NCBI GenBank assembly: GCA_033961575.1
Contig: CM066740.1
Location: forward strand, 61,449,213-61,513,212
Source: Aselliscus stoliczkanus
Lineage: Eukaryota; Chordata; Mammalia; Chiroptera; Hipposideridae
Length of the DNA: 64,000 nt
Direction of reading: 5' to 3'
The translations under genes and the position numbers were made by a program. Positions 12,591-23,115 of the stretch are shown here, one piece after another. Numbering within the stretch: the stretch's first letter is position 1; every line of letters begins with the position of its first letter. Below the pieces are notes generated by a model. It did not search any database and was not told the DNA's origin. It saw only the letters and a list, made by a program, of their open reading frames with translations.

Positions 12591-13075
12591 CTGCTACCCA
12601 ATGGGACATGTTTCCTGGGCCAAGGCTTAGAAAACCACACAGGTGTCAAGGAGACAGAATGCCACATTGACTCTTCTGCCATCCCCACTCAAACTCAACA
12701 TCTGTCAAACCTGTTGGCCCCCGAAGTGGACCAAGTTCAAGCCCATGTCTGGGAGGCTGAGAGCGATAATGAGGTTGAGTTGAATTTTAGAGGACTTCTT
12801 CAGCTGCCTGGCCCTCTCCTTTGAACACAAGTCTGGTCTGTCTCCTGGGATGGTTGGCCCCCGGCAGGGGTAAACAGCAGCCTTGTTCCTGCCACTAGAC
12901 AAGGCAGCCTTCTGCAAGACACTCAGGGGTCTTCTGGGGAAGGAGGCTGTCATCCTCAATGACTTTCAAATTTGGTGTCCGTGCCTCAGGCAGTCAATCC
13001 CGTTATTAACCTCTAGGTAGGCATCCTAGCACTCAGGTGAGAGCATGCAGAGATGGGGAGGGTTCCTCACTCAGT

Positions 13076-13153
13076 GCCCTGTCACCGCTTCTTCCTGTCT
13101 TTGTCATTCAACATCTCTGGATGGATCAAGAGAAAACTCCACATTTCTGGTAT
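13076..13153 (+). other. Exon-like segment (copy A), unrecognised
   Basis: In copies B and C the same segment follows a 'ggcctccacag' splice-acceptor-like end. In all three copies it is followed by a GTATGT donor-like hexamer just after 'tttctg' or 'attctg'. The frame is open through the segment in all copies and reads '...VFVIQHLWMDQEKTP...'. In copy A the upstream acceptor is missing because the duplicon is cut here. I do not recognise the protein, and a chance open frame cannot be excluded. Confidence 0.3.
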
Positions 13154-13472
13154 GTTTCCCATGCAGGCAGCTTTTTCGATTTTCTGGCTGTCCTTCTTTG
13201 GAATGTGGTAACTCGCTCTAGATTCAATCTTCTTGCCAAAACCATGGCTCTGCATGATGTTTGAGGAGCCCAAGGACGACACGTGCCTCTTTCTCCCAAA
13301 TCAAAAATCTTATTCATGGCTGAGCCTAAGGGCTTGGAAATCCCCTCAGCACTCACTAGTAATTCAGTCTCCTGAGCCCAACAACAGTAGACTCTAGAGT
13401 AGCTATCTCCTCTTCCCACTATATCCCCGTAGGGCAGTGAGGGAGTTTAGAATCTCTCAGCTCACAATGGCT

Positions 13473-13510
13473 GTAACCAAGCAACGGTGCACGGGTCCGA
13501 GGTGATGTCA
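13473..13510 (+). promoter_or_regulatory. X-box-like plus CRE-like motif pair (copy A)
   Basis: GTAACCAAGCAAC at 13,473-13,485 fits the RFX X-box pattern GTNRCC-N-RGYAAC. It is followed 17 bp later by TGATGTCA at 13,503-13,510, one substitution from the CRE palindrome. RFX and CREB/ATF-type sites often occur together in ciliary, testis or MHC promoters. The pair is kept in copy B (23,435-23,472). This is motif matching only; no transcript is visible. Confidence 0.35.
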
Positions 13511-15079
13511 CTGTGAATGTGCCCAGAGGGCTTGTGGCCAAGGGCAAGTGCAGCCAAGCTCAAGTGCATAGCCCAGGTGACTGAAATATCAGGTTGTTTT
13601 TGAGAAGCTCTTGCTTCATTTTTCCCCATGATTTCATCCATTTATTCAATCTAGAATGCCCAGGAAAGATGTTCCTTTCCATTCTTTGCCTTGGTACTGT
13701 ATTCACTTGTCAATTTGTGACAACTGTACAAGTATTATGACAGCTGGTCCTTGATATTCATACCCTGTTGTTGCAACCCACCTTCAATTTGTCACTTAAA
13801 TCCTTCAATTGTCTTTCCAAAGGTGAGTCTGGATAAAGGTAATCAGTTCATAAATACAACACTACTATTGACAATTCATTTTTAGCAGGGTCACAACATT
13901 TGTCTGTCTGATGGTTTTGCCAATATTTGAGTATTTCATCATATTTTTGTCCTTATAAAGCCGCATGGAATTTACAAACACCGAGAAGCATAGATCATAT
14001 AGACATAATACAATTATTAAACTTAGACATCATTAGAAATTCTGAGAAAATTACATCAAGTGAAGTAATTGAATTAAAGAAACTATATGAAACTTTGGAG
14101 TGAAATCATGGAAGAGTATAGCTAAAAGTCAAGGATCAATCTTTAATGACTCTTACAGCTTAGGGTGAAACCCTTACACTATAGTATGTTAAGACTACGA
14201 TTTGGTACTTATGCTTCTAAGTTTCATATGCATCTGAACCTAAAATGCTGTGAAGTAGTAAATATGTCCCGTTAATAAAGACATAAGCTTGCCATCTAGT
14301 GGAAAAGAACCTACTACCTTTCAAGCCTACCATTTCAGAAGGAAAGAATTCAGTTCTTGCTACTATGTTTTTCTGAGTTTTTAGAAATGGATTACAGCAA
14401 AGAAAGTCTATTTCTGGTGCTCTAGGAGACTGTTTCAGCTCTTTTCTTACAAGCATTGAGTCCAGGCTTTTGGTAGTGCTTCTACACACTTTTACCTCAT
14501 AAGTAGTACATATGGCTACTTCCAAGTGGAGGCAGTATTAGACCTTTGAAATTTGAAGGTTTGTTTGAATATTCACTACCAAATCAAAGACCAATTATGG
14601 AATTCCTGATGGCCCAAATTATAACTGATAGAAATGCACGATTTACACTAGATAAATCGGGGTACAGTGCAGAAATTCTATATATGTCTAACCAATATGC
14701 TGCACACATGCAATTTGAATGTCAAGTGTAACTGAAAAAAAATGATTTAAGAATTAAGAAAACAAAGTATACTCAATACACTAAAAACAAAGACATGCTT
14801 CCTTTGCTTGCAAATCCCATTTTACAATGTTATTTTAAACATCCAGTGAAAAATTCATTACATTAAGATATCTTTACTGAATCCAAAATTGTTTTCATTT
14901 ATATTATGCTGTGTAGAATCAAGCATAAAGTATAACTTCGCAGTTATTTGTTGCTTTTATTTTTTCATTAGCTGTTTATGTCTGGAATCCAACTATTTTG
15001 CATATTTTACAACATTTGCAAACTATTTTCGTTGTACTTCCCCCATGCATTATCATTTAAAATTTTGGCAATGCATTTA

Positions 15080-15080
<1 letters not shown>

Positions 15081-15150
<70 letters not shown>
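15081..15150 (+). repeat. (TTTC)n microsatellite, copy A
   Basis: About 17 uninterrupted TTTC units followed by degenerate pyrimidine-rich sequence to ~15,187. It directly abuts an antisense multimeric SINE. Its frames encode Phe-Leu-Ser or Lys-Glu-Arg repeats, which are artefacts of the repeat. The allele in copy B is longer and contains a (TC)n insert. Confidence 0.97.
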
Positions 15151-15152
<2 letters not shown>

Positions 15153-15187
15153 TATTTCCATTCTCTCTTTCTGTCTGCCTTTCTTTC

Positions 15188-15692
15188 AATTGGGGTGTTG
15201 GGGGAGGGGAACAGTGTTCGAGAATTGGGGGAGTGATACTGTGTTGGGGAATTGGGCAAGGGGAACAGCCAAGTTGTTGTCTTTCAATCGTAGTTGTGAA
15301 GGGTACAACAAGCTCAGCTCCAAGTCGAGTTCAGCTGCTCAGCTCAAGATGCTGTGTTCAAATAGTTGCAGGTAGGCATAGCCACCATCTCATGTGGGAG
15401 TCAAACTGGCAGCCTTGTTGTTAAGAATGTGTGCTGTATCCTGAGCCACCCTGGCAGCAGCAGCTCAACTCAACGTACAATGTTCAGTATTTAGTTGCGG
15501 GTGGGCATAGCCCACCATCTCCAACAGGAAACCTTGTTGTTAGGAGCATGTGTGCTCACCAGCTGAACCATCCTGCCACCTGTTGGCAGCTCAGTGGCAG
15601 CTCAGCTCGGGCGCAGTGCCAATGGCCTACATGGGCATCAAACAGGCGATCATGTTGCTCAGAGCGAGTTCTTAAACAACTAAACCACTTGG
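15188..15692 (-). mobile_element. Multimeric tRNA-like SINE (antisense)
   Basis: On the minus strand this starts near 15,692 with 'ccaagtggtttagttgttta' and holds several tRNA-like modules: a box-B-like 'gtttgatgcccatgtaggcc', then 'catcctatgtgcc'-style linkers and repeated 'gttgcaggtgggca' segments. It ends in a tail of repeated 'attccccaaca' units. The tail abuts the pyrimidine microsatellite. The same insertion is present in copy B at 25,238-25,744, so it predates the duplication. Confidence 0.82.
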
Positions 15693-15769
15693 TCAGTAGT
15701 GCTCTGCATTTTCTTAATGGTGTACTTGATGGTCTAAAGTTGTTAAAATTTTGCAATCCAATTTGTCTT

Positions 15770-15840
15770 CTCCTCCACCTCTTTCTTCTTCTTCTTCTTC
15801 TTCTGCATGATTTTCTCCTTCTCCTTCTTCTTTATTTTTT
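15770..15840 (+). repeat. (TTC)n/(CTTCTC)n pyrimidine tract
   Basis: A run of TTC units with TCC interruptions, about 70 bp; the counterpart in copy B (25,818-25,890) has fewer TTC units. Confidence 0.9.
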
Positions 15841-15931
15841 TATTATTTGTTATTGCTTTCTGTGTCCTAAGAGAATATTGCATATTCCTAGATTAGAAAA
15901 TAATTAATCTGTGTATTTGTCGTCTCTTTTA

Positions 15932-16031
15932 TGTTTTTGAGGGCAGTGTCACTGTCCGTCATATGTGTGATGTAACCGGGACCACTGGCTTCCCAAGCCA
16001 GCACTTAACCACCACGCCAATCGGTGGGCCC
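15932..16031 (-). mobile_element. tRNA-derived SINE (monomeric, antisense)
   Basis: This is the complement of the 3,715 family. The plus strand reads 'gagggcagtgtcactgtccg', then 'accactggcttcccaagcca', then 'ggtgggcccta' at the head end. The poly-T side near 15,932 is the degraded poly-A tail. It is present in copy B at 25,972-26,078. Confidence 0.85.
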
Positions 16032-16067
16032 TAGGATATACCATTATGATCTAAAAGTGTGAACATC

Positions 16068-16581
16068 TGTCCAGCCAAGTGTCTCAGTTGGTTAGGAGTT
16101 GGCTTAGAGCACATGCTCTGAGCAACAGGGACACCAGTTTGATTCCCATATGGGGCAGTGAATGCTGCGCCTGGGCAGAGCTATCACTGAGCTGCCAAGC
16201 ATTGGCAGGATGGCTCAGCTGGTATAATAAAATGATTGCCTGTTCAATGGTGGGCTCTGCCCATCCGCAACTAAAGATTGAACTCGGCACCTTGAGCTGA
16301 GCTGCCATCCAGATGGCTTAGTGGATAGAGCTGGCACGCTTAACAACAAGGCTGCTGGGTTTTGACTCTTACATAGGATGGTGGCTATGCCCACCTGCAA
16401 CTAAGATTGAACACAGCAGTTTAAACTTAGGGGACATGAGCCGCCAATGGGAAGCCAGATGGCGACTGGCACCATCCACAAGGAAGATTGAAGAACAACA
16501 ACCTGGCTGTTCCCCTCCCCCAATTCCCCAACTGTTCCCCTCCCCCAATTCCCCAATAAAATCTTTTAAAAATATAAAAAT
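16068..16581 (+). mobile_element. Multimeric tRNA-like SINE (sense), ~514 bp
   Basis: Begins 'tgtccagccaagtgtctcag' and contains at least three tRNA-like modules with box-B-like 'gtttgattcccatat' and 'gttttgactcttacat' segments, linked by 'tgcaactaagattgaacac' phrases. It ends with two 'tcccccaattcccca' units, an AATAAA and an A-rich tail. A 15-bp target-site duplication with one mismatch flanks it (16,053-16,067 and 16,582-16,596; AAAAGTGTGAACATC versus AAAAATGTGAACATC). The L1 inserted 16 bp downstream. The element is shared with copy B. Confidence 0.88.
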
Positions 16582-16598
16582 AAAAATGTGAACATCAA

Positions 16599-16611
16599 AA
16601 ATAAAATGCTG
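16599..16611 (+). other. L1 target-site duplication, 5' copy
   Basis: AAATAAAATGCTG, repeated exactly at 22,746-22,758. The unoccupied site in copy B carries it once, at 26,644-26,656. Confidence 0.93.
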
Positions 16612-17482
16612 CAAAGAGTGGCAAGATGGCGGCTGTCAGGGAGGCTCCATGAAATCTCCCCTGGAAATATCCACAATTTGAACTTCTAATACGCTTCAAA
16701 GAGACATCTAGTCATGACACAGAGCAACTAAGATTTGGATTGCTGGATGGTGGGCAGGCCTGGCTAGTAGGGGAAGAAGGCTGCGAGACGCGTGAGGTGC
16801 AGCCCGCACCCGTGGCTGCTGAGTCACGAATATTGTATTTTATTTCATTTCCTCTTCTATTACCGTGTGTGGTTTTTGTTTCGTTTCTGTTTGATTTCTT
16901 CATTAGTATGATTGATATTTCTGTACAAGTTGACTGTATTTTGATGGTTGGTTTTTTTTTACTTGTGCAAGCATTTGGTTTCCTTTGGTGGCTGCGGAGG
17001 TTGTTCTTGTTGATCTGTTATACTCTAAAATCACTCTGCAGCAGTCGGTCCAAACAAACAGACACAAGAATCATCATACCTGGAGGCCAACTTTAGATAA
17101 AACCAGAGCATTTCTGGGTTTGACATACAAGAATCACACCCAAAAGGAAGTTGCTACAGGTACTAGGGCCCATAGGGTCCAAGTTTCATCAGAGGGGTCA
17201 ATCCTCTCACAGCAGCTCATAAACTGCAGATGCTGCTGATCCTCACAGCTAATCAATCTGGGAGTCAATCCCACCTACTGACAAACCAAAAGTATCAAAA
17301 CTAAAACTTCAACAAGTGAGGACGCACGACACAAGGAACACCTCAAATACAAGCACAGGAGAATAGGGAGACTGAGTAATTCAAATATAAAGGACACACA
17401 CCATATAAGTTTACCCAGAAAAGACTGAGAAACCTGGGAGATCTATCTGTTATATTGAAGCAAACACAAAGAGTAAGCCAGA
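16612..17482 (+). promoter_or_regulatory. L1 5' UTR / internal promoter region
   Basis: About 870 bp before ORF1. The first bases hold 'ggcaagatggcggctg', which contains AAGATGGCGGC, a YY1-type site typical of L1 5' ends and used to place transcription starts. This supports a complete 5' end rather than the usual 5' truncation. The remainder is moderately AT-rich, with the A-rich stretch common just before ORF1. Confidence 0.8.
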
Positions 17483-18358
17483 ATGGGGAGACAAAGAAAC
17501 ACAACACAAATAAAAGAACAGAAGAAACGTCCTGAATCACTGGAAATAGAGGAAATAGAGATAACCAACCTATTGGAGACAGAGTTCAGAACACTGATTA
17601 TTAGAATGTTCAAGGAAATTAATGAAAATATAAAGAAGGATAGAGAAATTATGAAAAGCAAACAACTAGAACTCAAGAACACAATTACTGAATTAAATAA
17701 CAAACTTTATGGAATCACTAGTAGATTGGATAAAGCAGAAAATTGAATCAGTGACTTAGAAGACAAAATAGCAGAGATCACCCATGCAGAACAACAAAAA
17801 GAAAAAAGAATGAAAAACATGGAAAATAGTTTAAGAGAGCTGGGGGACAACATCAAACGCAATAACCCACGGGTCATTGGAGTACCAGAAGGAGAAGAGA
17901 GGGAGCAAGGGATTGAGAATATACTTGAAGTAATAATGTCTGAAAACTCCCCTAACCTGGCAAACGACATTGAAATACAAGCTCAGGAAGTGCAGAGAGT
18001 TCCAACCAGGATGATTCCAAACAGGCCCACTCCAAGACACATTATAGTGAAAATGGCAAGGGTTAAGGACAAAGACAGAATCCTTAAAGCAGCAAGGGAA
18101 AGGCAGCAAGTTACTTACAAGGGTACCCCCATAAGATTATCAGCTGACTTTTCTACAGAAACTTTGCAGGACAGAAGGCAGTGGCAGGAGGTTTTCAAGG
18201 TGATGAAAAATAAAGGCCTACAACCGAGATTGCTGTATCCAGCAAAGTTATCATTTAAAATCGAAGGTGAGATAAGGAGCTTTGCAGAAAAGAATAAGTT
18301 AAGGGAATTCATTACCACCAAGCCAGCTTTGCAGGAAATGCTAAAAGGGCTTCTTTAA
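17483..18358 (+). pseudogene. L1 ORF1 (RNA-binding protein), one premature stop
   Basis: Encodes the L1 ORF1 protein, the trimeric RNA chaperone that coats L1 RNA in cytoplasmic particles. From the ATG at 17,483 the frame is open for 87 codons, meets TGA at 17,744-17,746, and continues in the same frame to TAA at 18,356-18,358 (291 codons plus stop). The first half is a charged heptad-like coiled coil. The middle carries the RRM-type segment around 'RVIGVPEGEE'. The C-terminal domain contains 'TPRHIIVKMARVKDK' and 'YPAKLSFKIEGEIRSF', which match the family strongly. The TGA could come from a CGA arginine codon by CpG decay; that is inference. No frameshift is visible, so this is a single-lesion copy. 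Confidence 0.93.
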
Positions 18359-18406
18359 GTAGAAGAGAAAAACAACCTAAGAAAGACTACAAACACAAAT
18401 AACAAA

Positions 18407-21400
18407 ATGGCAATAAATACACATCTATCAATAATCACATTAAATGTAAATGGATTAAATGCTCCAATAAAAAGGCATAGGGTGGCTGAATGGATAAGAA
18501 AGCAAGACCCCAGCATATGCTGTATACAAGAGACTCACCTCAGATCCAAAGACTCATTCAGGCTGAAAGTAAAGGGATGGAGTAAAATATTTAATGCAAA
18601 TGGTACTGAGAAAAAAGCTGGAGTAGCGATACTTATATCAGATAAAATGGACTTTAAGTTGAAAAATATAACAAAGGACAAAGAAGGACACTTCATAGTA
18701 ATGAAGGGATCGATCTATCAAGAGGACATAACTCTAGTAAACATCTATGCACCTAACATAGGAGCCCCTAAATATATAAAACAGATATTGTCAGACATAA
18801 GGACAGAGATCAACAGTAACACTATCATAGTAGGGGACTTCAACACCCCGCTGTCACTAATGGACAGATCCTCCAGACAGAAAATCAATGTGGAAACAGC
18901 GACCTTAAATGACACATTAGACCAGCTGGATTTAACAGACATTTTCAGAGCGTTTCATCCCAAAGCTACAGAATATACGTTCTTTTCAAGTGCACATGGA
19001 ACATTTTCTAAGATAGACCACATGTTAGGCCACAAAACAAGTCTCAATAAATTTAAGAAGATTGAAATCATTTCAACTGTATTCTCTGACCACAATGCTA
19101 TGAAACTAGAAATCAATTATAAGAAGAAATTTGGGAAGCTGACAAATAAATGGAGGCTAAACAATATGCTATTAAATAGTGAGTGGGTCACAAATGAGAT
19201 CAAGGAGGAAATCAAAAGATACCTCAAGACAAACGAAAATGAAAACACCACGACCCAAAATCTCTGGGATGCTGCAAAAGCAGTCCTAAGAGGGAAGTTT
19301 ATAGCAGTGCAGGCCTACCTAATGAAGGAAGAAAAATCTCAAATCAGCAGGTTATCCTTACACCTAAGGGAACTGGAAAAAGAACAGCAAAAGAGGCCCA
19401 AGGGGAGTACAAGAAAGGAGATAATAAAGACCAGAGCAGAAATAAACAATATAGAGAACAGAAAAACAATTCAAAAGATCAATGAAACCAAGAGCTGGTT
19501 TCCTGAGAAGGTAAACAAAATTGACAAACCTCTAGCTAGGCTCATCAAAAAAAATAAAAATAAAGAGAGAGGACTCAAATTAGCAAAATCAGGAATGAAA
19601 GAGGGTAAATGACTACAGACATCACAGAAATACAAAAAATTCTAAGAAATCACTATGAGCAACTATATGCCAACAAATTTGACAATCTGGAAGAAATAGA
19701 TACTTTTCTAGAAGCATACAACCTTCCAAAGCTAACGCAAGAAGAAACAGAAAATCTAAATACCCTGATTACTACCAAGGAAATTGAATCAGTAATTGAC
19801 AAGCTCCCGAAAAACAAAAGCCCTGCACCAGACGGCTTCACAAGTGAATTTTATCAAACATTCAAAAAAGAACTATCACCTGTTCTTCTCAAACTATTCC
19901 AAAAAATCCAGAAGGAGGGAAAACTCCCAAACTCTTTTTATGAAGCTACTATCACCCTGATTCCAAAAACAGATAAAGACATCAGAAAAAAGGAAAACTA
20001 CAGGCTAATCTCCCTGATGAATATAGATGCAAAAATTCTCAATAAAATATTAACAAACAGAATTCAGCAATATATTAAGAAGATCATACATCATGATCAA
20101 GTGGGATTCATCCCTAGTGCGCAAGGCTGGTTTAACATCCGTAAATCAATTAATGTGATACACCACATCAACAAAATGAAGGATAAAGATCACATGGTAA
20201 TTTCAATAGATGCAGAAAAAGCATTTGACAAAATCCAACAGCCATTTATGTTAAAAACCCTTAGCAAAGTGGGAATACAGGGATCGTATCTCAACATAAT
20301 AAAAGCCATATATGATAAACCTACAGCTAACATCATACTCAATGGGGAAAAGCTAAAACCATTCCTCTTAAGATCAGGAACAAGACAAGGCTGTCCACTT
20401 TCTCCTCTTTTATTCAACATAGTGCTGGAAGTTCTAGCCACAGACAACAAAAAGAAATAAAACACATCCAAATTGGCAAGGAAGAAGTAAAATTGTCATT
20501 ATATGCAGATGACATGATACTGTATATAGAGAACCCCAAAGACTCCATCAAAAAAACTATTGGAACTGATAGACGAATTCAGTAAAGTAGCAGGATATAA
20601 AATCAATGTTCAGAAATCAGTGGCATTTGCATATACCAATAATAAACTAATGGAAAGAGAAATTAAGAAAACTGTCCCATTTACAATTGCGTCAAGAACT
20701 ATAAAATACCTAGGAATAAATTTAACCAAAGAAGTGAATGATCTGTACTCAGAAAATTATAAGACACTGAAGAAAGAAATCATAGAAGATACAAATAAAT
20801 GGAAACACCTACCATGCTCATGGATAGGAAGAATTAATATAGTTAAAATGTCCATATTGCCTAAAGCAATACATAGATTCAATGCAATTCCTATCAAACT
20901 ACCAAGGGCATTTTTCACAGAAATAGAAAATATAATCCTAAAATTTATATGGAATCATAAAAGACCCAGAATAGCCTCAGCAATTCTGAGAAATAAGAAC
21001 AAAGTCGGGGGGATCACGCTACCAGACATCAAAACCTACTACAAGGCTACAGTAATCAAGACAGTTTGGTATTGGCATAAAAACAGGCACATCGATCAGT
21101 GGAACAGAACAGAGAGCCCAGAAATAAATCCAGGCATTTACGGACAATTAATCTATGACAAGGGAAGCAAGGATTTACACTGGAGTAAAGGTAGTCTATT
21201 CAATAAATGGTGCTGGGAAAATTGGACTGACACATGCAAAAAAATGAAACTGGACCACCTCCTTACACCTCAAACAAGAACAAATTCAAAAAGGATTAAA
21301 GACTTAAATGTAAGACCTGAAACCATAAAAATCCTAGAAGAAAATATAGGGAGTACATTTGCAGACTTTACCCGGAGCAATATTTTTACTGATACATCCC

Positions 21401-22205
21401 TACGGGCAAGGGAAGTAAAAGAAAAAATGAACATATGGGATTATATCAGACTTAAAAGTTTTTTCACAACAAAGGAAACCATTAATAAAACAAAAAGAAA
21501 GCCTACTGAATGGGAGAATATATTTGCCAATGATATATCTGATAAGGGGTTAATAACCAAAATTTATAAAACACTCATGAAACTCAACACCAAAAAAACA
21601 AAAAACCCAATTAAAAAATGGGCAGAAGATATGAAGAGACATTTCTCTAAAGAGGACATACAGATGGCCAACAGGCATATGAAAAAAAGTTCAACCTCAC
21701 TGGTCATTAGGGAAATGCAAATAAAAACCACCATAAGATACCACCTCACTCCAGTCAGAATGGCTATCATCAATAAATCAACAAACAACAAGTGCTGGCG
21801 CGGCTGTGGGGAAAAGGGGACCCTGCTGCACTGTTGGTGGGATTGCAGATTGGTGCAGCCACTATGGAAGTCAGTATGGAGGTATCTCAAAGAAATGGAA
21901 ATAGAGCTACCGTTTGACCCAGCAATTCCACTCCTAAGTATTTATCCTGAAAAAACCAAGAAACTTATTCAAAAAAAGTTATGCACCCCTAAGTTCATAG
22001 CAGCACAATTTACAATAGCTAAGACTTGGAAACAACCAAAATGCCCATCAGTAGATGACTGGATTAAGAAACTGTGGTATTTATACATTGGAGTATTACT
22101 CCGCTAAAAGAAGAATGAAATCGCACCATTTGCAATGATATGGATGGACCTAGAGACTATTATGTTAAGTGAAATAAGACAGTCAGAGAAAGACAGATAC
22201 CATAT
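18407..22205 (+). pseudogene. L1 ORF2 (endonuclease-reverse transcriptase), frameshifted
   Basis: Encodes the multidomain enzyme that nicks DNA and primes reverse transcription. The first part (18,407-19,612) carries the APE-type endonuclease: '[15 protein letters not shown]', 'CCIQETH', 'IVGDFNTP' and 'SDHNAMK', so its catalytic residues look intact. The frame then shifts near 19,560-19,612. The RT follows (19,609-20,460), with '[14 protein letters not shown]' and '[16 protein letters not shown]'. A lesion near 20,440 moves the YADD active site (20,502-20,513) into a third frame. An extra A in the seven-A run at 20,550-20,556 restores the earlier frame. The C-terminal part (20,560-22,107) has the CX3CX7HX4C cysteine motif at 21,793-21,846. 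Another indel near 22,090 separates the last ~35 codons. It cannot encode a continuous protein. Confidence 0.95.
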
Positions 22206-22745
22206 GATCTCACTCATATGTGGAATCTGAAAAACTGAATGAGCAAAGTAAACAGAAACTGTCTCATAGATATAGAGGAAAAATCAGGGTTGCTAATTGG
22301 GAGGGGGATGGGGATGAGGGAGAAGGGGAAGGGATTAGACAGCAAAAATTGGCCACTACAATATTGCCACTGGGATATGAAAAACAGTTTGGGGAATATA
22401 ATTAATAATGTAAATATTCTGTGGAATGTCAGATGATCATAGGTCTTGTTAGGGAGACCATTTCATGGATGGAGTAGAGGTTTGATCACTGCACTGTATA
22501 ACTAAAGCAGAGGTTGTATACCTACTGTAATTGAATATATATAGATAGTCACGGAATGTGGATTATACTGTGGAAGAGAGTCAGAGGAAGAGTAATAGAT
22601 ATATATGATATGGGGGGGGAGTGGGGTGGCGAATTGGGGGTGGGGGGTTGTCATTTTGAGGTGTAAAATGTATAACTATTGCACTGTGTTGTACACCTGA
22701 AACTAATTAAAAATAAATAAATTAAAAATAAAAAAAATAAAAATA
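22206..22745 (+). other. L1 3' UTR with poly-G tract and A-rich tail
   Basis: Follows the ORF2 remnant. It contains a purine/G-rich stretch (22,611-22,651) with runs of 9, 5 and 6 G, then 'tgcactgtgttgtacacctg' and a tail of AAATA repeats. G-rich polypurine tracts in this position are typical of L1 3' UTRs and could form quadruplexes. Confidence 0.85.
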
Positions 22746-22758
22746 AATAAAATGCTGT
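22746..22758 (+). other. L1 target-site duplication, 3' copy
   Basis: Exact repeat of 16,599-16,611. Sequence after it ('tgtatatttattttcatttc') continues the host sequence seen uninterrupted in copy B after 26,656. Confidence 0.93.
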
Positions 22759-22879
22759 GTATATTTATTTTCATTTCTATTATTGATATTTTGTTAAATG
22801 CTTTAAACTTCTCACTAGAGTTCTCTATAGGGTGAATAATAAGTGGACCCTTAATTTTTGTTTCTACTGCTCACAGAAT

Positions 22880-22977
22880 CAGCCTGAGTATTGGACCTAG
22901 ATAGCATCCCCACCTCAGAGGGAAGACAGCCCAAGGCCTTCGGCTGGGCTGGCCTCTACCTGGATGAGCCCAGGCAG
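22880..22977 (+). other. Exon-like segment with splice signals (copy A end)
   Basis: Bounded by 'tctactgctcacag' (pyrimidine tract plus AG) and 'caggtgagccc' (strong donor). One frame reads '...DLDSIPTSEGRQPKAFGW...LYLDEPRQ', but a TGA near the start interrupts it. The counterpart at 26,778-26,876 reads TGG there and is open throughout. It is followed after ~63 bp by the acceptor of the next exon-like segment. I do not recognise the protein; it may be a decayed exon or chance. Confidence 0.35.
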
Positions 22978-23040
22978 GTGAGCCCTTCTCCCAGGTTCCC
23001 CCATTCCGGCCAGCTGGTCTGTGGCCATTGGCCTCCACAG

Positions 23041-23115
23041 GCCCTGTCACCACTTCTTCCTGTCTTTGTCATTCAACATCTCTGGATGGATCAGGAGAAG
23101 ACTCCACAATTCTGG
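23041..23115 (+). other. Exon-like segment (copy B), unrecognised
   Basis: Preceded by 'ttggcctccacag' (acceptor-like) and ended by a GTATGT donor-like hexamer. The frame is open, in phase with the upstream segment at 22,880-22,977, and reads '...VFVIQHLWMDQEKTPQFW'. The implied intron between the two (about 63 bp) is very short. Treat as a candidate exon remnant only. Confidence 0.33.

Larger units (their letters stand above)
8951..13075 (+). repeat. Duplicon 1, copy 3 (direct, slightly truncated)
   Basis: Direct tandem neighbour of copy 2, offset ~4,200 bp. It stops near 13,075, about 70 bp short of the point where copy 2 ends: after 'gagatggggagggttcctca' the sequence jumps into duplicon 2 ('ccctgtcaccgcttcttcct'). 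It carries the same MIR set as copy 2. No gene was recognised. Confidence 0.85.
16612..22745 (+). mobile_element. L1: Near-full-length LINE-1 retrotransposon
   Basis: A 6.1 kb autonomous non-LTR retrotransposon with intact architecture. It has a 5' UTR beginning 'aagagtggcaagatggcggc', ORF1 (17,483-18,358), a 48-bp spacer, ORF2 (18,407 to about 22,205), a 3' UTR with a G-rich tract, and an A-rich tail. It is flanked by a 13-bp target-site duplication. Normally ORF1p coats the RNA, and ORF2p nicks and reverse-transcribes at the target. This copy is dead: ORF1 has one in-frame stop and ORF2 has several frameshifts. It inserted into duplicon copy A only. Confidence 0.97.
13076..23040 (+). repeat. 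Duplicon 2, copy A (contains an L1 insertion)
   Basis: First copy of a ~3.9 kb tandem unit. It starts at 'ccctgtcaccgcttcttcct' and runs through anonymous sequence, microsatellites and four tRNA-SINE blocks. It is interrupted by an L1 at 16,612-22,745 and resumes with 'tattttcatttctattattg' to 23,040. Without the L1 and the extra TSD copy it is about 3.82 kb, close to the 3.90 kb of copy B. Between 13,076 and 15,080 I see no gene apart from an exon-like start and a promoter-like motif pair listed separately. Confidence 0.88.

Noticed and set aside
14889..15424. Overlapping frames through the (TTTC)n tract, including a Lys/Glu/Arg-rich minus-strand frame
   Set aside because: Direct products of a tetranucleotide repeat and SINE sequence.
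16068..16581. Clustered tRNA genes
   Set aside because: The tRNA-like modules are decayed, linked by SINE-specific sequence, end in an A-rich tail and have a target-site duplication.
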